NCBI GenBank assembly: GCA_905250025.1
Contig: CAJNOJ010000136.1
Span: 4,902 to 68,901 of the forward strand
Origin: Adineta ricciae
Lineage: Eukaryota > Rotifera > Eurotatoria > Adinetida > Adinetidae
Length of the DNA stretch: 64,000 bases
Direction: 5' to 3'
Positions 33,060 to 43,741 of the stretch are shown piece by piece. The translations under genes were made by a program, and so were the position numbers. Under the pieces are notes generated by a model. It was not told the DNA's origin. It saw only the letters and a program-made list of their open reading frames with translations, and searched no databases. The stretch's first letter is position 1, and each line of letters opens with the position of its first letter.

Positions 33060-34816
33060 CTAAGATTGAGACGTGTGCTCTGGAGACATTTGCATATTAT
33101 TATCCTCATTTTTGGCTGCAGACGATCCATCATTATTCAGACTTTCCAGTCGTTTTTGTACATCTTTGAGCAACTCGAACTACAATTAAATGAAAGATGT
33201 ATTTGTTCTTCAGAATATAGTAAAACGCAATGACTTACAATACGTCCGACTTTTTCTGTTTGGTATGACGGTAAATTTTCAAAAGGTAAATGATCACAAA
33301 TACCTTGTTGAAATTGATCTCGACTTGGTAATTGCTGCGGCACGTGCGACTTTGGAGCGTTACTAAACATCCATAATGGTGTACCGGAAACTTGACTAAG
33401 ACTTTTTTGTTCATAGTTTGTCATTGTCGTTGTTGTGGCTGACGAGGATGATTGTTCTTGATCAATCAATACCGATGGTGAATTTGATTCAACGGTTGAC
33501 GATGCTTTGACTTGTTTCGGTGTATTCAATTCTTCGATTGGTGTTGGTTTGTATGTTTCCAAAGTTGATTTGCGTTTGAGCGAAGGCTTCTTCAACAAGT
33601 ACATCTCTTCGATAAGATTCTCCTTACTTTGTTGTTTGTCAAATGCTGGTAGATTCGGACATGTATATGCTTCGTCGATAATACCATCTGATAGTGGAAT
33701 ATTAAAACCAGGATAAGAAACAACTTTGTCGAAATCATATTCATAACTATCCTCGTTGTTTAAATCAGCTTGAGTTTGCATATTATCATCCAGTAATGCG
33801 CCTGGAAACACATTGTCCTGTCCTGTTGGATCGATTGGCTCAGCTTTTTTCGCTTCAATAATTTCGCCTAAACAAATTCAAAAGATTCGATTCTTCTAAA
33901 ACTTCTTCCCTTCGATCGTCTATCAAAATCACCTTCTTCATTGTCATGAAAGACTTGTAAACCAGATTTTTTGACGCGTGCCTCACGTAGCCATCCAGGT
34001 GGGTATCCACACCGACGCATATTATACACATACAGCGGAACTTGATTATCACGCAATCCTAATGCTTGCCGTAACTCATAACTGATAACACCAGGCTGAA
34101 AACGTCGAAAGCGTTCTTCAATAATAACTTGATCATTTAAACTCGATTGATACGAATCTTCATGATAGCGACTCGCTGCTTCACCACTATTTCCATAACC
34201 GCTATTCATGTGCGATAAATCATTGTAACCACATGCTTCAGCCATTTGTTCTTGATATTGTTCTCGACTTCGACGTATACGTTCACTGTCTAATTTCATT
34301 GGACATCCGTTGACGCCGTGATCTAGTGCTCCACAATTGAAACATGTTGGTTTCGGACGACGTGCTCGCTGTAACGAAGCATGCTGTTCACTATCGGGCA
34401 AAGCGATTCGATACACTTGTTCGTAGTCTGGTATGAGCCAGCCTTGTTGCAGCGCACCAACATTGAGCGAACATAATTCGTCACCATTCCTATCGATAAA
34501 ATAACCATCATAGTATTCTAATGGAGCTTGTTTTGATGTTAATTCTGTTTGTGCTTCAGGTGGAAGATTCGATCGTTGAACACGTATTTCATCGATGAAT
34601 TGACGAAATGTTCGTTCTATTTGTATCTAAACAAATTCAAAGCCCATTTCACGCTTTTTTTCTATTCAGATAAGAAATAGTCTATATCAACTCTACCTTT
34701 TTCTCATAATCCTGTTTGTCTAATTTGATTGAACAAGTAAATAATGGTGGATTGCCTGTTGTTGTTGTTGTTCGATTATTATTGAAGATCGAAGGTATAT
34801 CGTTATCGTCGTTCAT
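33060..34816 (-). CDS. ZCCHC8: Zinc finger CCHC domain-containing protein 8
   Basis: Scaffold of the nuclear exosome targeting complex, which hands short-lived nuclear RNAs to the exosome with MTR4 and RBM7. It starts MNDDNDIPSIFNNNRTTTT. A CCHC knuckle (CFNCGALDHGVNGCP) is followed by a PSP domain: RFRRFQPGVISYELRQALGL, then LYVYNMRRCGYPPGWLREA. A long Ser/Pro-rich region follows, with TPLWMFSN. The end is QMSPEHTSQS. The CCHC-PSP order and the PGVIS and GYPPGWL motifs are specific to ZCCHC8. At least four exons are visible. The stop is followed at once by AATAAA. Confidence 0.93.
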
Positions 34817-35003
34817 AATTGGTAAATATTTTCTTTCTATATCTTCAAAGATAAAACGCGAGAATATTTATTACTGTCACTAAAAGCTACAAAAAAGAAG
34901 AGTAAATACAAATAAGATCCAATACAACATATATGACATAAATTATATAATAAAATTTTCGAAAAACGACATCCATTCATTAGAAATTATTTGACAATAG
35001 CCT

Positions 35004-35622
35004 TTAGTACTTTCTTGGTTGATTAATAAAACGTTGATCATCGTGTTTTGAGTGACTGTGATACTCGTTTTTAGGATAGGTGCCCGGTTTGTCATGAATA
35101 TGTTTCACACCTTCAGTAGGAAATGCCTTTTGAACCTAGAAGAAAGTAATGAAATGAATACTGTTGTACAAGTTGTGTATTGAAATCACGTACAGGAACA
35201 AATGTCCCCGAAACCATCTGACCAGCAACGCGAGTTGATATTGCTCTAAAAGATAAAGTCAATGAAAAGCGTTTAACTAGAAACTAATTTTTCAACAAAC
35301 CCCGATTCTTCTGTATCATTCGTATTTTCATGATTATTGTTCCTTGTTGATTTTTCTCTACTATAACTTGCTCCATTATCTCCTGTTGCTTCATCATTAG
35401 ACATGTTTTTGTCCTTATCATCACCCTGCGATGTTTGTCGAGGACGACCTGCACCGACACGCATGCCACCGACTTTTACTATTGAAACAAAAAAAAAGTA
35501 CGGTCAGTTTCTTTCTGTTGGAGTCATATCATTGAAATGATCCTACAAGCAGGAGCATGGCCCGCTTTGAGTTCGGATGAACCAGATGTGTCTGCCGAAG
35601 ATGGCAATGTATGATCAGACAT
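35004..35622 (-). CDS. DAP: Death-associated protein 1-like
   Basis: Small basic Pro-rich protein, a negative regulator of autophagy and TOR substrate in mammals. Four exons join in frame: MSDHTLPSSADTSGSSELKA, GHAPALKVGGMRV, a variable charged middle, AISTRVAGQMVSGTFVP, then VQKAFPTEGVKHIHDKP. The end is FINQPRKY. The KAGHxPAxKxGGMR start and QQPRK-type end are the family signature. It is about 130-140 residues, slightly longer than human DAP because of the middle insertion. A splice acceptor lies about 30 bp before the Met. Confidence 0.88.
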
Positions 35623-36472
35623 TGTAAAAACGAAAATCAATTGGATTCAACGATCTGAAAAATATATTTCTCAATAATTTAGAAGAAATATTGACATAAA
35701 TATAATAAATTTGCATTGTAAAATATCATATTTAATAAGCAATGTGATAAAATGACAGCCTTGTCTTCTTCCTCCATCGACAATTCTATTTAGTTAACTT
35801 TCATTCGTGCTTATCGTCAGCCAATAATCTTGCTTGTTTATCCTGCGACTGCGACTAATTTCCTGTCATTCTATAACGAAGAAGGAAAAAAAAGTTCAAT
35901 ATTACTGGAATAGCCAACTTTCCTTCTGTTTTTCGACTTTACCGGTACTGATGATAATACGATTGCCTAGAATGATGAGTATCTGATAACAACATGAAAT
36001 CGAATATGCGTATATATCGAAACGTCCTTGTGCGAAATGTTAAAAATGTGATGTCATGCGGTTACTTTTATGTAAATTGACAAAATACTATGTCGATCGG
36101 TGAAGAATACATTTTGATCAACACTCTCTATTACTACGTATTGTATAGGTATAAGATGTGTCCGCTCGAGAATTCCAATACATGACAGTTGTGTTCTGTG
36201 AGGGTGAAATATTGTCCAGTCATGAATGAGTTTGATTTAGTGCAGTTCATCATTATATTTATATACATCATTCTTGTGAATTTGTTTGTTCTTTACAAAA
36301 AGAAAAAGAAAATGGCTGAATCAATACAACAATCATACAATATTAAAAATGAACGAGATAGTTAGATCCGATGGATGAATGGACACATATGAGAATAAAT
36401 ATGACAAATATAGAAAGAAATAACAACATGGACACGATCTATACAGTGAATAAACATCTTTTTTCTTCTTCT
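35623..36472. other. Intergenic region between DAP and the BTG/Tob gene
   Basis: 850 bp of AT-rich DNA holding the BTG 3' untranslated part and DAP upstream sequence. No further gene or repeat seen. This is the only wide gap in the minus-strand run from 37.3 to 23.9 kb. Confidence 0.5.
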
Positions 36473-37340
36473 TTAGAAATTGTCTCCTTGTAAAAGTCCA
36501 TCGATCATAGTCAGCTGTTGTTGTGACCAGAAATGATTCTGTTGCATATTCCAATCGTTCAGTTCCGACTGCGAATAAATCGTATCACTCGTTGTTTCTG
36601 TCTGCGTATTCGTATTCTTCGAAATCTCATTTGACAAATGATCTGTTGACAAAACATTCTTATTATTTATGTTCAAATTTGTCATATTTTGAACCAATGC
36701 ATCATTGGATGTTGAAAATGAATTCGAGTCTTCTCCATCACTATATGTTTGATGTATATCATCATCACCATCATCATGTTTAAATAATGGACACCATGTA
36801 CCTTCATCACCAAAGCAAACGGCTACTTCACCTGGATCTAAACGAGAAAATAATCGAAGCTTGACAGAATCGATTTCAAGAATACGTTCGATAATGTGTC
36901 GCCGAGTTTATTATAAATTTGATTCTGTGCAATTAACGACTTTGCAGCTGACGAATTCTCATTAAACAATAGAAATAGATGCTTACCAATCCACATTGTG
37001 AATGTGATAGGTAGATATCGATGCAGCGGCAAACGGGAACGTTCGGCGATGGATATAAGCACTGGATCTTTCCAATTTTTTGTTTGTAGACATCTATAAG
37101 CGCTTCCGCGGTGAGGCGTTGCTGAAAAAGAAACATGACGTTAAGTTTATTCCACACATTTCTCTTTTCTTTTTCATCAATACCTGGAAACCAGTGTCCA
37201 ACGAAACGTTTCGATAGAACATCATAAAAAGTACGTTTAAAAACATTGATTTGTTCGACTGATAGATCGACATGTGGTTTAATTAATCGTAACAAATAAC
37301 TACAAGCAATACTGAGTTCTTTTCTCGACTGTGTCATCAT
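36473..37340 (-). CDS. BTG/Tob family anti-proliferative protein
   Basis: BTG/Tob proteins recruit the CAF1-CCR4-NOT deadenylase and slow cell division. Three exons join in frame. The first has VFKRTFYDVLSKRFVGHWFP (box A). The second has ATPHRGSAYRCLQTKNWKDP and ERSRLPLHRYLPITFTMWI. The third starts DPGEVAVCFGDEGTWCPLF (box B; WIDPGEV is formed across the intron). A 100-residue Asn/Ser/Asp-rich tail ends LLQGDNF. Tail length is between BTG and Tob, so the subgroup is uncertain. The Met doublet at 37,337-37,340 makes either start possible. Confidence 0.9.
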
Positions 37341-38437
37341 GAATAATGACAGATAAGAAAAAAATCAATCTGCAATAATAACCAGTGAACTTATCAAAAC
37401 GAAATCTTCTAGTCAGAATGTGAACTATTACATCGATCGATAATCATCTTAACATCGCCCGTCGCCTTTTTTTTTTCTTCTTGTCATATAAATGACAGAC
37501 AATGAATGAACAGGTGAACAGATGGCGACTTGTGTAAACATAGACAAAGGACAGATGAGAAAGAAAGAGAGTAATACTAGACAATAGAAATCGATTTCAT
37601 CCCGTATTTCAATCTATATTTGAAGACGAAACGAAGAGATTTTATGAAGATATGAAATCTTATTTCATTCGTCGTAAATCTATCGATCGTGTCAATACTT
37701 TTTTCATCTCAATATTAAATATAGAAATACGAAAAAAAGTCGAAAGATGATTCGGTCAGCATTGGTTAAAATTTGAAGAAAGAAAATAAGATTAAGCGAT
37801 AGCATTAAATGTAGTTTGTGTATTTTTTTAACGTGACATAAAACAATGTCGATATCTGCAAGAATGATGAACAGAGACAGTCTAAAATGACTCAGCGATA
37901 ATCATCTGATGAGGAATCGATGAATCAATAGAATGAAACAGTGCAACAATTATGAAATAAGTTTCATATGAAAAGAAAAACAGCATACAAGTTCAACGGC
38001 AGTTTTACGGCTAAATTATATACTTTACCTTAATGAATAGAGGTCGCTATGGTCAACCAGACAGGCGATTACATATTTGTGCGAAAAGAAGGAATTTGTA
38101 CATTAATAATGGCGGGTATTACATGAAAATGCGCATGTATATGGCGAGATATGTAATATCACTGCATTTAGCAAATGAAGTTCTACCTTTTCATCCTTGA
38201 CGGTCATTGACAGTGTCATCCGTTCTTTATAGATTGTGACAACGACAAGAGTGTCTTCTTTCACAATTGGTACCTTTGCGAAAGCTCATGTCGTTTGGTG
38301 AAATCTTATTTGATCATCCGACGAGCAACGGCTAGCTCGCTATTGAAACCGATCTTTTATTATCTTTTAATAACTTATTTCAAATCAGTTCTTTCGGAAA
38401 GAAAAGTTTAAAAATAAAATCCAATATTCTGTTTACA
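37341..38437. promoter_or_regulatory. Divergent promoter region between BTG/Tob and the SCP phosphatase
   Basis: 1.1 kb between two genes transcribed away from each other, so it must contain both promoters. AT-rich with short GA- and CT-rich runs; no motif can be assigned with confidence. Confidence 0.5.
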
Positions 38438-40091
38438 ATGAGTAAAGCGTCGAAAGATTTGAATCTATCATCGATTATTACTCAGGTATCCAAAGATGAT
38501 GATACTAATCGAGCTGTGCCATTAACTGGTACAGTTATCAGCCCTGGAACTTCTCCTGTCACCAAAAGTAGGTTGAAACATAATGAAAGGAATTCAAAGA
38601 GGAACCTTTGTTGCTATTGAACTCGTTTTCAGCTCGTTCAAGTCGAAAACGTCGTCTGATGTCCATTTTACTATGCTGCCTAAGTGTATCCAATCACAAT
38701 CGACCTAAAACGACCATATATTCACCGAAAAATGAAACCTCACCAAATCAAGAGGTAAGTGATTGATAATTTCAACCCAAATAAAGCATCTATTTTCTTT
38801 CTTTACCGACTATTCTTCCTCTGCTTATAGTTAATTGCATTGAATACAGATATAAGCACACAGTTTCCGGTATTTTGATTGATAGAACTAATCTTACTAA
38901 TCAAATTCTTCTTTTGGAGCACATAACAATTAAACATGCTTTTTTTGCGTCTGTTTTTAGGCAACCGAGAAATTCCTTCTGCCATCATTACGTAGCAACG
39001 AACGAGCGAAGATCTGTTTGATTATTGATCTTGATGAAACTCTAGTTCATTCATCATTCAAACCTGTGCCCAATGCTGATTTCATCGTTCCAGTGGAAAT
39101 CGATGGACAAGTCCACCAAGTATGTGTTTTTCCCTAGTTGTTGTTGTTGTCATCGTCTCCTTTTACCAATACAATAGTTAATCAGAAAACTCGACGGAAG
39201 AAGTTTATATTTAGCCTTAAAAAGAAGAAACTGGAGGCGTTATTAGCCGTATCTCGGGAGAATAACGTATTTGTCGTTTTCGTTCGATAACGATAGGATG
39301 TATCGAATGATTAATTATTTATGTATTATCATTGATTATTGCGAGAAAACGGAGCACAATCGAATCTGTTTACAAAAATATTTACACACTTATGTCCTTC
39401 AATTGTTTTCTCATAATCATGCTTTAAAGAAAAAGATAATTTTGTTTGCCAGTGTATATCCAGTCATTCAATTTCACACTTTTTTCTTGTGTCAAGGTCT
39501 ACGTCACCAAACGGCCACATGTCGATGAATTCCTACGTCGCGTTGGCGAACTCTACGAATGTATTTTATTTACTGCTAGTCTGGCCAAAGTAATGAAACG
39601 AAATCGAGATGAATTTATAAGTCCATTCGTTGTTCTCGATATATTTCAGTATGCAGATCCAGTCGCTGATTTACTTGACCCAAATCAAATATTTCACGCA
39701 AGACTTTTCCGAGAATCCTGTACTTACTACAATGGTAAGTTGAACACATCTTTAATACAGCTGAGGAGACTTATTCATTTGTCTTCTAGGAAATTATATC
39801 AAAGATCTTAGTCGATTAGGTCGCGATATTCGTAAAGTGATCATTATCGATAATTCTCCAGTCTCCTACATTTTTCATCAAGATAATGCTGTAAGTCAGT
39901 CTTTAATTAGATTTATCGGTATTTGATGTTTGATTTTTTTTTCATGAATAAAGGTCCCTGTATCAAGTTGGTTTGATGATATGCACGATACGGAATTATT
40001 AACGTTGATTCCTATCTTTGAACGTCTGGCGTTAGTTGATGATGTTATTCCTGCTTTACAAGATATTCATCAACGTCGAGCAATTGTTTAA
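38438..40091 (+). CDS. CTD small phosphatase (SCP/FCP-type HAD phosphatase)
   Basis: Removes phosphate from serine in the RNA polymerase II tail and from related targets such as SMADs and REST. Exons: 38,438-38,567, 38,633-38,754, 38,961-39,119, 39,497-39,589, 39,650-39,734, 39,790-39,890 and about 39,953-40,091. The catalytic motif is [16 protein letters not shown] (nucleophile Asp in DLDET). Then come [55 protein letters not shown] and [11 protein letters not shown], and it ends DIHQRRAIV. These are the SCP1-3/CTDSPL blocks. It is about 276 residues, normal for the family. The 377-bp intron 3 is long for this gene block. Confidence 0.94.
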
Positions 40092-40951
40092 CAAAAAGAA
40101 AATATGTCAGACATTTTCTTTCTTTCTTCTTTGATTCAATTTTTGTGTTTGTTTTCTTTTTCTACAGTGCCGTTAGTCTTTCTTTTCTTTTTCGTTTTTG
40201 TCTCGATTTTAACCCTTATCATCATAGTAAGCAGGTTTATTTTCATCCTATCTTTCTTTATTTTTTCCGACTCAAAAAAGAAAATCCATTCCCGAACGTC
40301 GATGATCTATGCAAAACAACAACCGTATACCATTCTAATCATCTGTTTGTTTCTTTCTATTTTATTCGCAAACGAAAAGGTAAAGATGATGAGAAAAACA
40401 ATGGCCTGTTCTACTTTTGTACATAATTTCTTGCTTGTTGTGTATATACACCCGAACTTTCCTGCCCTCGTCCCTCTTGAACTTTGGTGTGAATGTGTGC
40501 ATGTATCTTTCGTCTTATTTCTTCAGAGAAAATAGTTCACGAGGAGATTGAACAGTCGTAGGCATAAACAAAACAAAAACACTAGTAATCTCCTCATCTT
40601 CGAAAGAACAGTGTTGTTTCCAACAGATTTTCTTCTTCTATATTTCATTCATGGTGCTAATTCATCAAAATACATTGTTTCTATTTTTCGCCTGTTGGTT
40701 ACTGCACATTTTTCTTGTTGTTGTTGTTGTTACTTATCTCCTATTCTTTTCTCATTAGTTCATTGCGCGTCTTTTGTGTGATTCCCTTATTCGATTTTTC
40801 CCCTTTTCATTCTCATAAATCTTGTGGCATTGTCAATTCATTTATTTCCTCACGTGGTCTTTTGTTTGTTCCTAAGTTGGAGAAAAGAAAACCACCTGAG
40901 TTATAATAAGTAGTCTAACAAAAAAAAAAGAACTTTGAAATTTGATTTTAG
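40092..40951. other. Intergenic T-rich region
   Basis: 3' flank of the phosphatase gene and upstream of ZNF830. Open frames here are T-rich and hydrophobic by composition only, with no motif or splice support. Confidence 0.5.
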
Positions 40952-42174
40952 ATGGCAGCGAAATCGGTCGATGCGAAAACTGCTCTTCGTCAATTGATGA
41001 AACAAGAGAAACAAAAGCGAATTGATTCGCCACTCGCAAAGTTAGCCATTCAAACCATAGCATACGATTTTCCAATTTTCATTTTTCTTCTAGATACACA
41101 AATACCGGTCAGTTATGTTGTGCATTGTGTAATCAACAATTGACCAGTGAAACGTTTTGGAAGGCGCATATCAATGGTCGAGAACATAAACAAGTTGGTT
41201 TCCTACTGTTAGCTTTCCGTTCGGTAGACATTCATCCATTCTTTTTAGAAACTTCTTGAATTGAAGTCGAATATCAAACAATCGAACACCGACGCTATCT
41301 TTGCGAAGCCATCACCACCATCTCCAGTAAGCAGTGAAGCACAACGAGGTGTTAAACGTTCACATGATGTAGGTATGTTTGTCCAATCGATACTTCCTAT
41401 ACGAACCGACGATAAATTCCGTTTGTAGCCAATGCAAATGATCGCGTCATTACTGGTAAACCATCAGTTTCTGTACCTTCAACAACGTCTGCTCAACATT
41501 CCGCTTTACCAGCTGGTAGGAGAACAAACCAATCGCAATTGTTTGACGCTTCGGTTTTTCTCTTAGATTTCTTCGACTCGGGTTCATCGAAAGCACAGTT
41601 AGATACTCCAAAATATTCAACACCAGTGACGATCACAGCTGCAGCAACAATTAATTCTGTCCCACCAGTCCAACAAACGTCTACTATACCAGAGGGATTT
41701 TTCGATGATCCACAAGTCGACGCGCGCATGAGAAAAGTCGAATATGTAGACAAAATGGAAGTCGAATGGGATGCATTTACTCGTCAAATGAAACAAGAAA
41801 CAAATGTATGCTCTCTTGTATGAAATTAATTAAAATACGCATATTTTCTACTTAGATATCCGAAAAACTAGAAGCAGAAGACGATATCGAACGTGATGTT
41901 GAACGAGAAATCAAAGAAACAGATGAACTAATGTATGCATGAACTCATTTTCCGACTTCATTAGTCTATGTTCGATTGTTGTTTTAGAACACGATGGAAA
42001 AAGATCGAAGAAATGCACGATTTGAAAGACAATCGATTTAAAACAGTAGTCAAAGGTGCAAAGCCCAAAAAGAAGCCAGCTGATGACGACGACGACGACG
42101 ATGATGATGAAGTTAACGAGGAGTTAGAAAAAGAACTACAGAACATGTACAATTGGCGACAAAAACGTTCTTAA
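40952..42174 (+). CDS. ZNF830: Zinc finger protein 830 (CCDC16), splicing-associated
   Basis: A nuclear protein tied to pre-mRNA splicing and early development. It starts MAAKSVDAKTALRQLMKQEK directly after a TTGATTTTAG acceptor. A single C2H2 finger is formed across intron 1 (YTNTGQLCCALCNQQLTSET, then FWKAHINGREHKQ). A Ser/Pro-rich linker follows, then the family signature IPEGFFDDPQVDARMRKVEY. A coiled C-terminal region and a run of nine Asp come next. The end is NMYNWRQKRS. I see six or seven exons with introns of about 50-60 bp. The GFFDDPxVDAR motif makes the call specific. Confidence 0.92.
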
Positions 42175-42956
42175 ATTTCTTTCATGTATATAGAATTACT
42201 TAAGAAAACAAGAAATAACTTTCGTTTTGTTAGAAAGCTGTTATTTTGGTTAGAATTTCAATAAAAAACCTTCGTATGATGCTCGGTGCAATTGAATTTC
42301 TATTTCTGGAGCGATGTCCTCGAGCAAATTCTAACCGTATACTTATCGACGAAAAAATAATCTTTCTCGATATAATCGATCGAATTATCTTCCAGCGGAA
42401 AACTATGTCCTCAGCCATTCATTGATAAATTGCTCGTGTTGATTATTTCCTTTTTTTTCTTCGTCGATGGAATATGCTTGATGGCCCAGATCATGAATGT
42501 CATACATGTCTTATATAATTAATTTTGCTGTTTTTCTTGATCTCCATTCTATCGAGGTCGCCGATCAATCATGTAAAGCTCCGCGAATGACATTGTTCAT
42601 AAGAGATTTGAATGAAGTCAAAGAATTCATTAGAGATGTCTATGGCTGATTGTTCCAAGAGAAAAAAGAAGGTTCTACAGTCGATAGCAACAAAAAACAT
42701 ACATTTCAATTAGTGATTAAACTTAGTAAACGAGGGAGATTGAATTTGACGTTTCTTTCTTCGAATGAATTAAATGCACGAGATATGACAATACGAGAAA
42801 AACCTTTTTTTCTTTTTTCTTGATTTTTGTTCCGTTTCCGACGAAGCCTGAAGTCTTTTCTATTAAATATAAATTTCTTTGATTACCGTTCATTTTTCCT
42901 ATTGACTTATCAATCGAGACAAAGCAGAAAACAGACATTGCAAGTAGATTGGGTCA
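42175..42956. other. Intergenic region upstream of the CFAP97D-like gene
   Basis: AT-rich, no supported gene. The open frame of the next gene extends back to 42,827, but those codons are Phe/Leu-rich and unlike the rest, so they are probably untranslated. Confidence 0.45.
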
Positions 42957-43612
42957 TGCCATTCGCAATCAAAGATGCTCTTCACTACAAACGCAATGAT
43001 CGACAAATACGTGAGATTCATGAGAGAGAATATTCAAATTATGTGAAAACTCTTCGTCAACAGCAACTATTTCAACAGCAAACATTCTCACAGATTGCTC
43101 CAAATCATTTCCAGGAAATTGAACGTTCTCGAGTACGATATACAGTCGCAAAACAAACAGAATATGACCGTATCGGACGTGAAAATCATTTGTTTCTCAA
43201 TCGTTTGCATCAAGCAAGTGAACGCACATTGATCGATCATCGAAATCAGAATTATTTACGAAATTTAAGCGCTTTCAATTGCAAACGTTCCCAACAACGT
43301 TCTCATGATTATAAACGTATTTATACTGATAATCAGCTATTGTTGCATCGTCTTAACACTACTCCGGGCCGCATAGCAAATAAGGAACAATGTGAACGTG
43401 ATTGGAAGAGGCATGTCGATATAATGAAAAAATCGTGTGATTATCCCGAAAATATCGATCGATTTGTTACAAAAATGAATAAAACCGAACAAAACCAAAT
43501 ATGTCAGTACGAAAAAAAACGAGATGCACATTGGAATCGTCGACACTATGTTATCGAATCATCCACGCCGTTAACAGCAACTCCATTGGCGTTATTATTA
43601 AATGATTCTTGA
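42957..43612 (+). CDS. CFAP97D-like ciliary protein
   Basis: About 218 residues, starting MPFAIKDALHYKRNDRQIRE and ending ALLLNDS, in one exon. It has repeated blocks of the type R-I-x-x-E/D-N-x-L-L-x-R-L (YDRIGRENHLFLNRLHQ, YKRIYTDNQLLLHRLNTTPG), the pattern of the CFAP97 (KIAA1430/Hemingway) domain of axonemal proteins. The basic, helical and Gln/His/Arg-rich make-up fits. I infer a role in cilia or sperm tails. No close family member is certain. The start is uncertain because the frame is open further upstream. Confidence 0.55.
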
Positions 43613-43741
43613 CGTATTTCTTTCTCTTTTCACTTCAAAGGTCAAGTCATTCTCTCTAATGACATATTAACAACAATAAATTATTAAACAATTTCACATT
43701 CTTTTGACAGAATTAAGTTCGATGTAAACATTTCTGATCAT

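Noticed and set aside
36840-36994. Extra coding sequence in the BTG gene (NKLGDTLSNVFLKS reading)
   Set aside because: It lies in an intron with GTAAGC and TTTAG borders. Splicing it out restores the WIDPGEV box B motif.
40104-40535. 143-codon hydrophobic frame looking like a membrane protein
   Set aside because: Hydrophobicity comes from T-rich 3' flanking DNA; there is no start context and no known motif.
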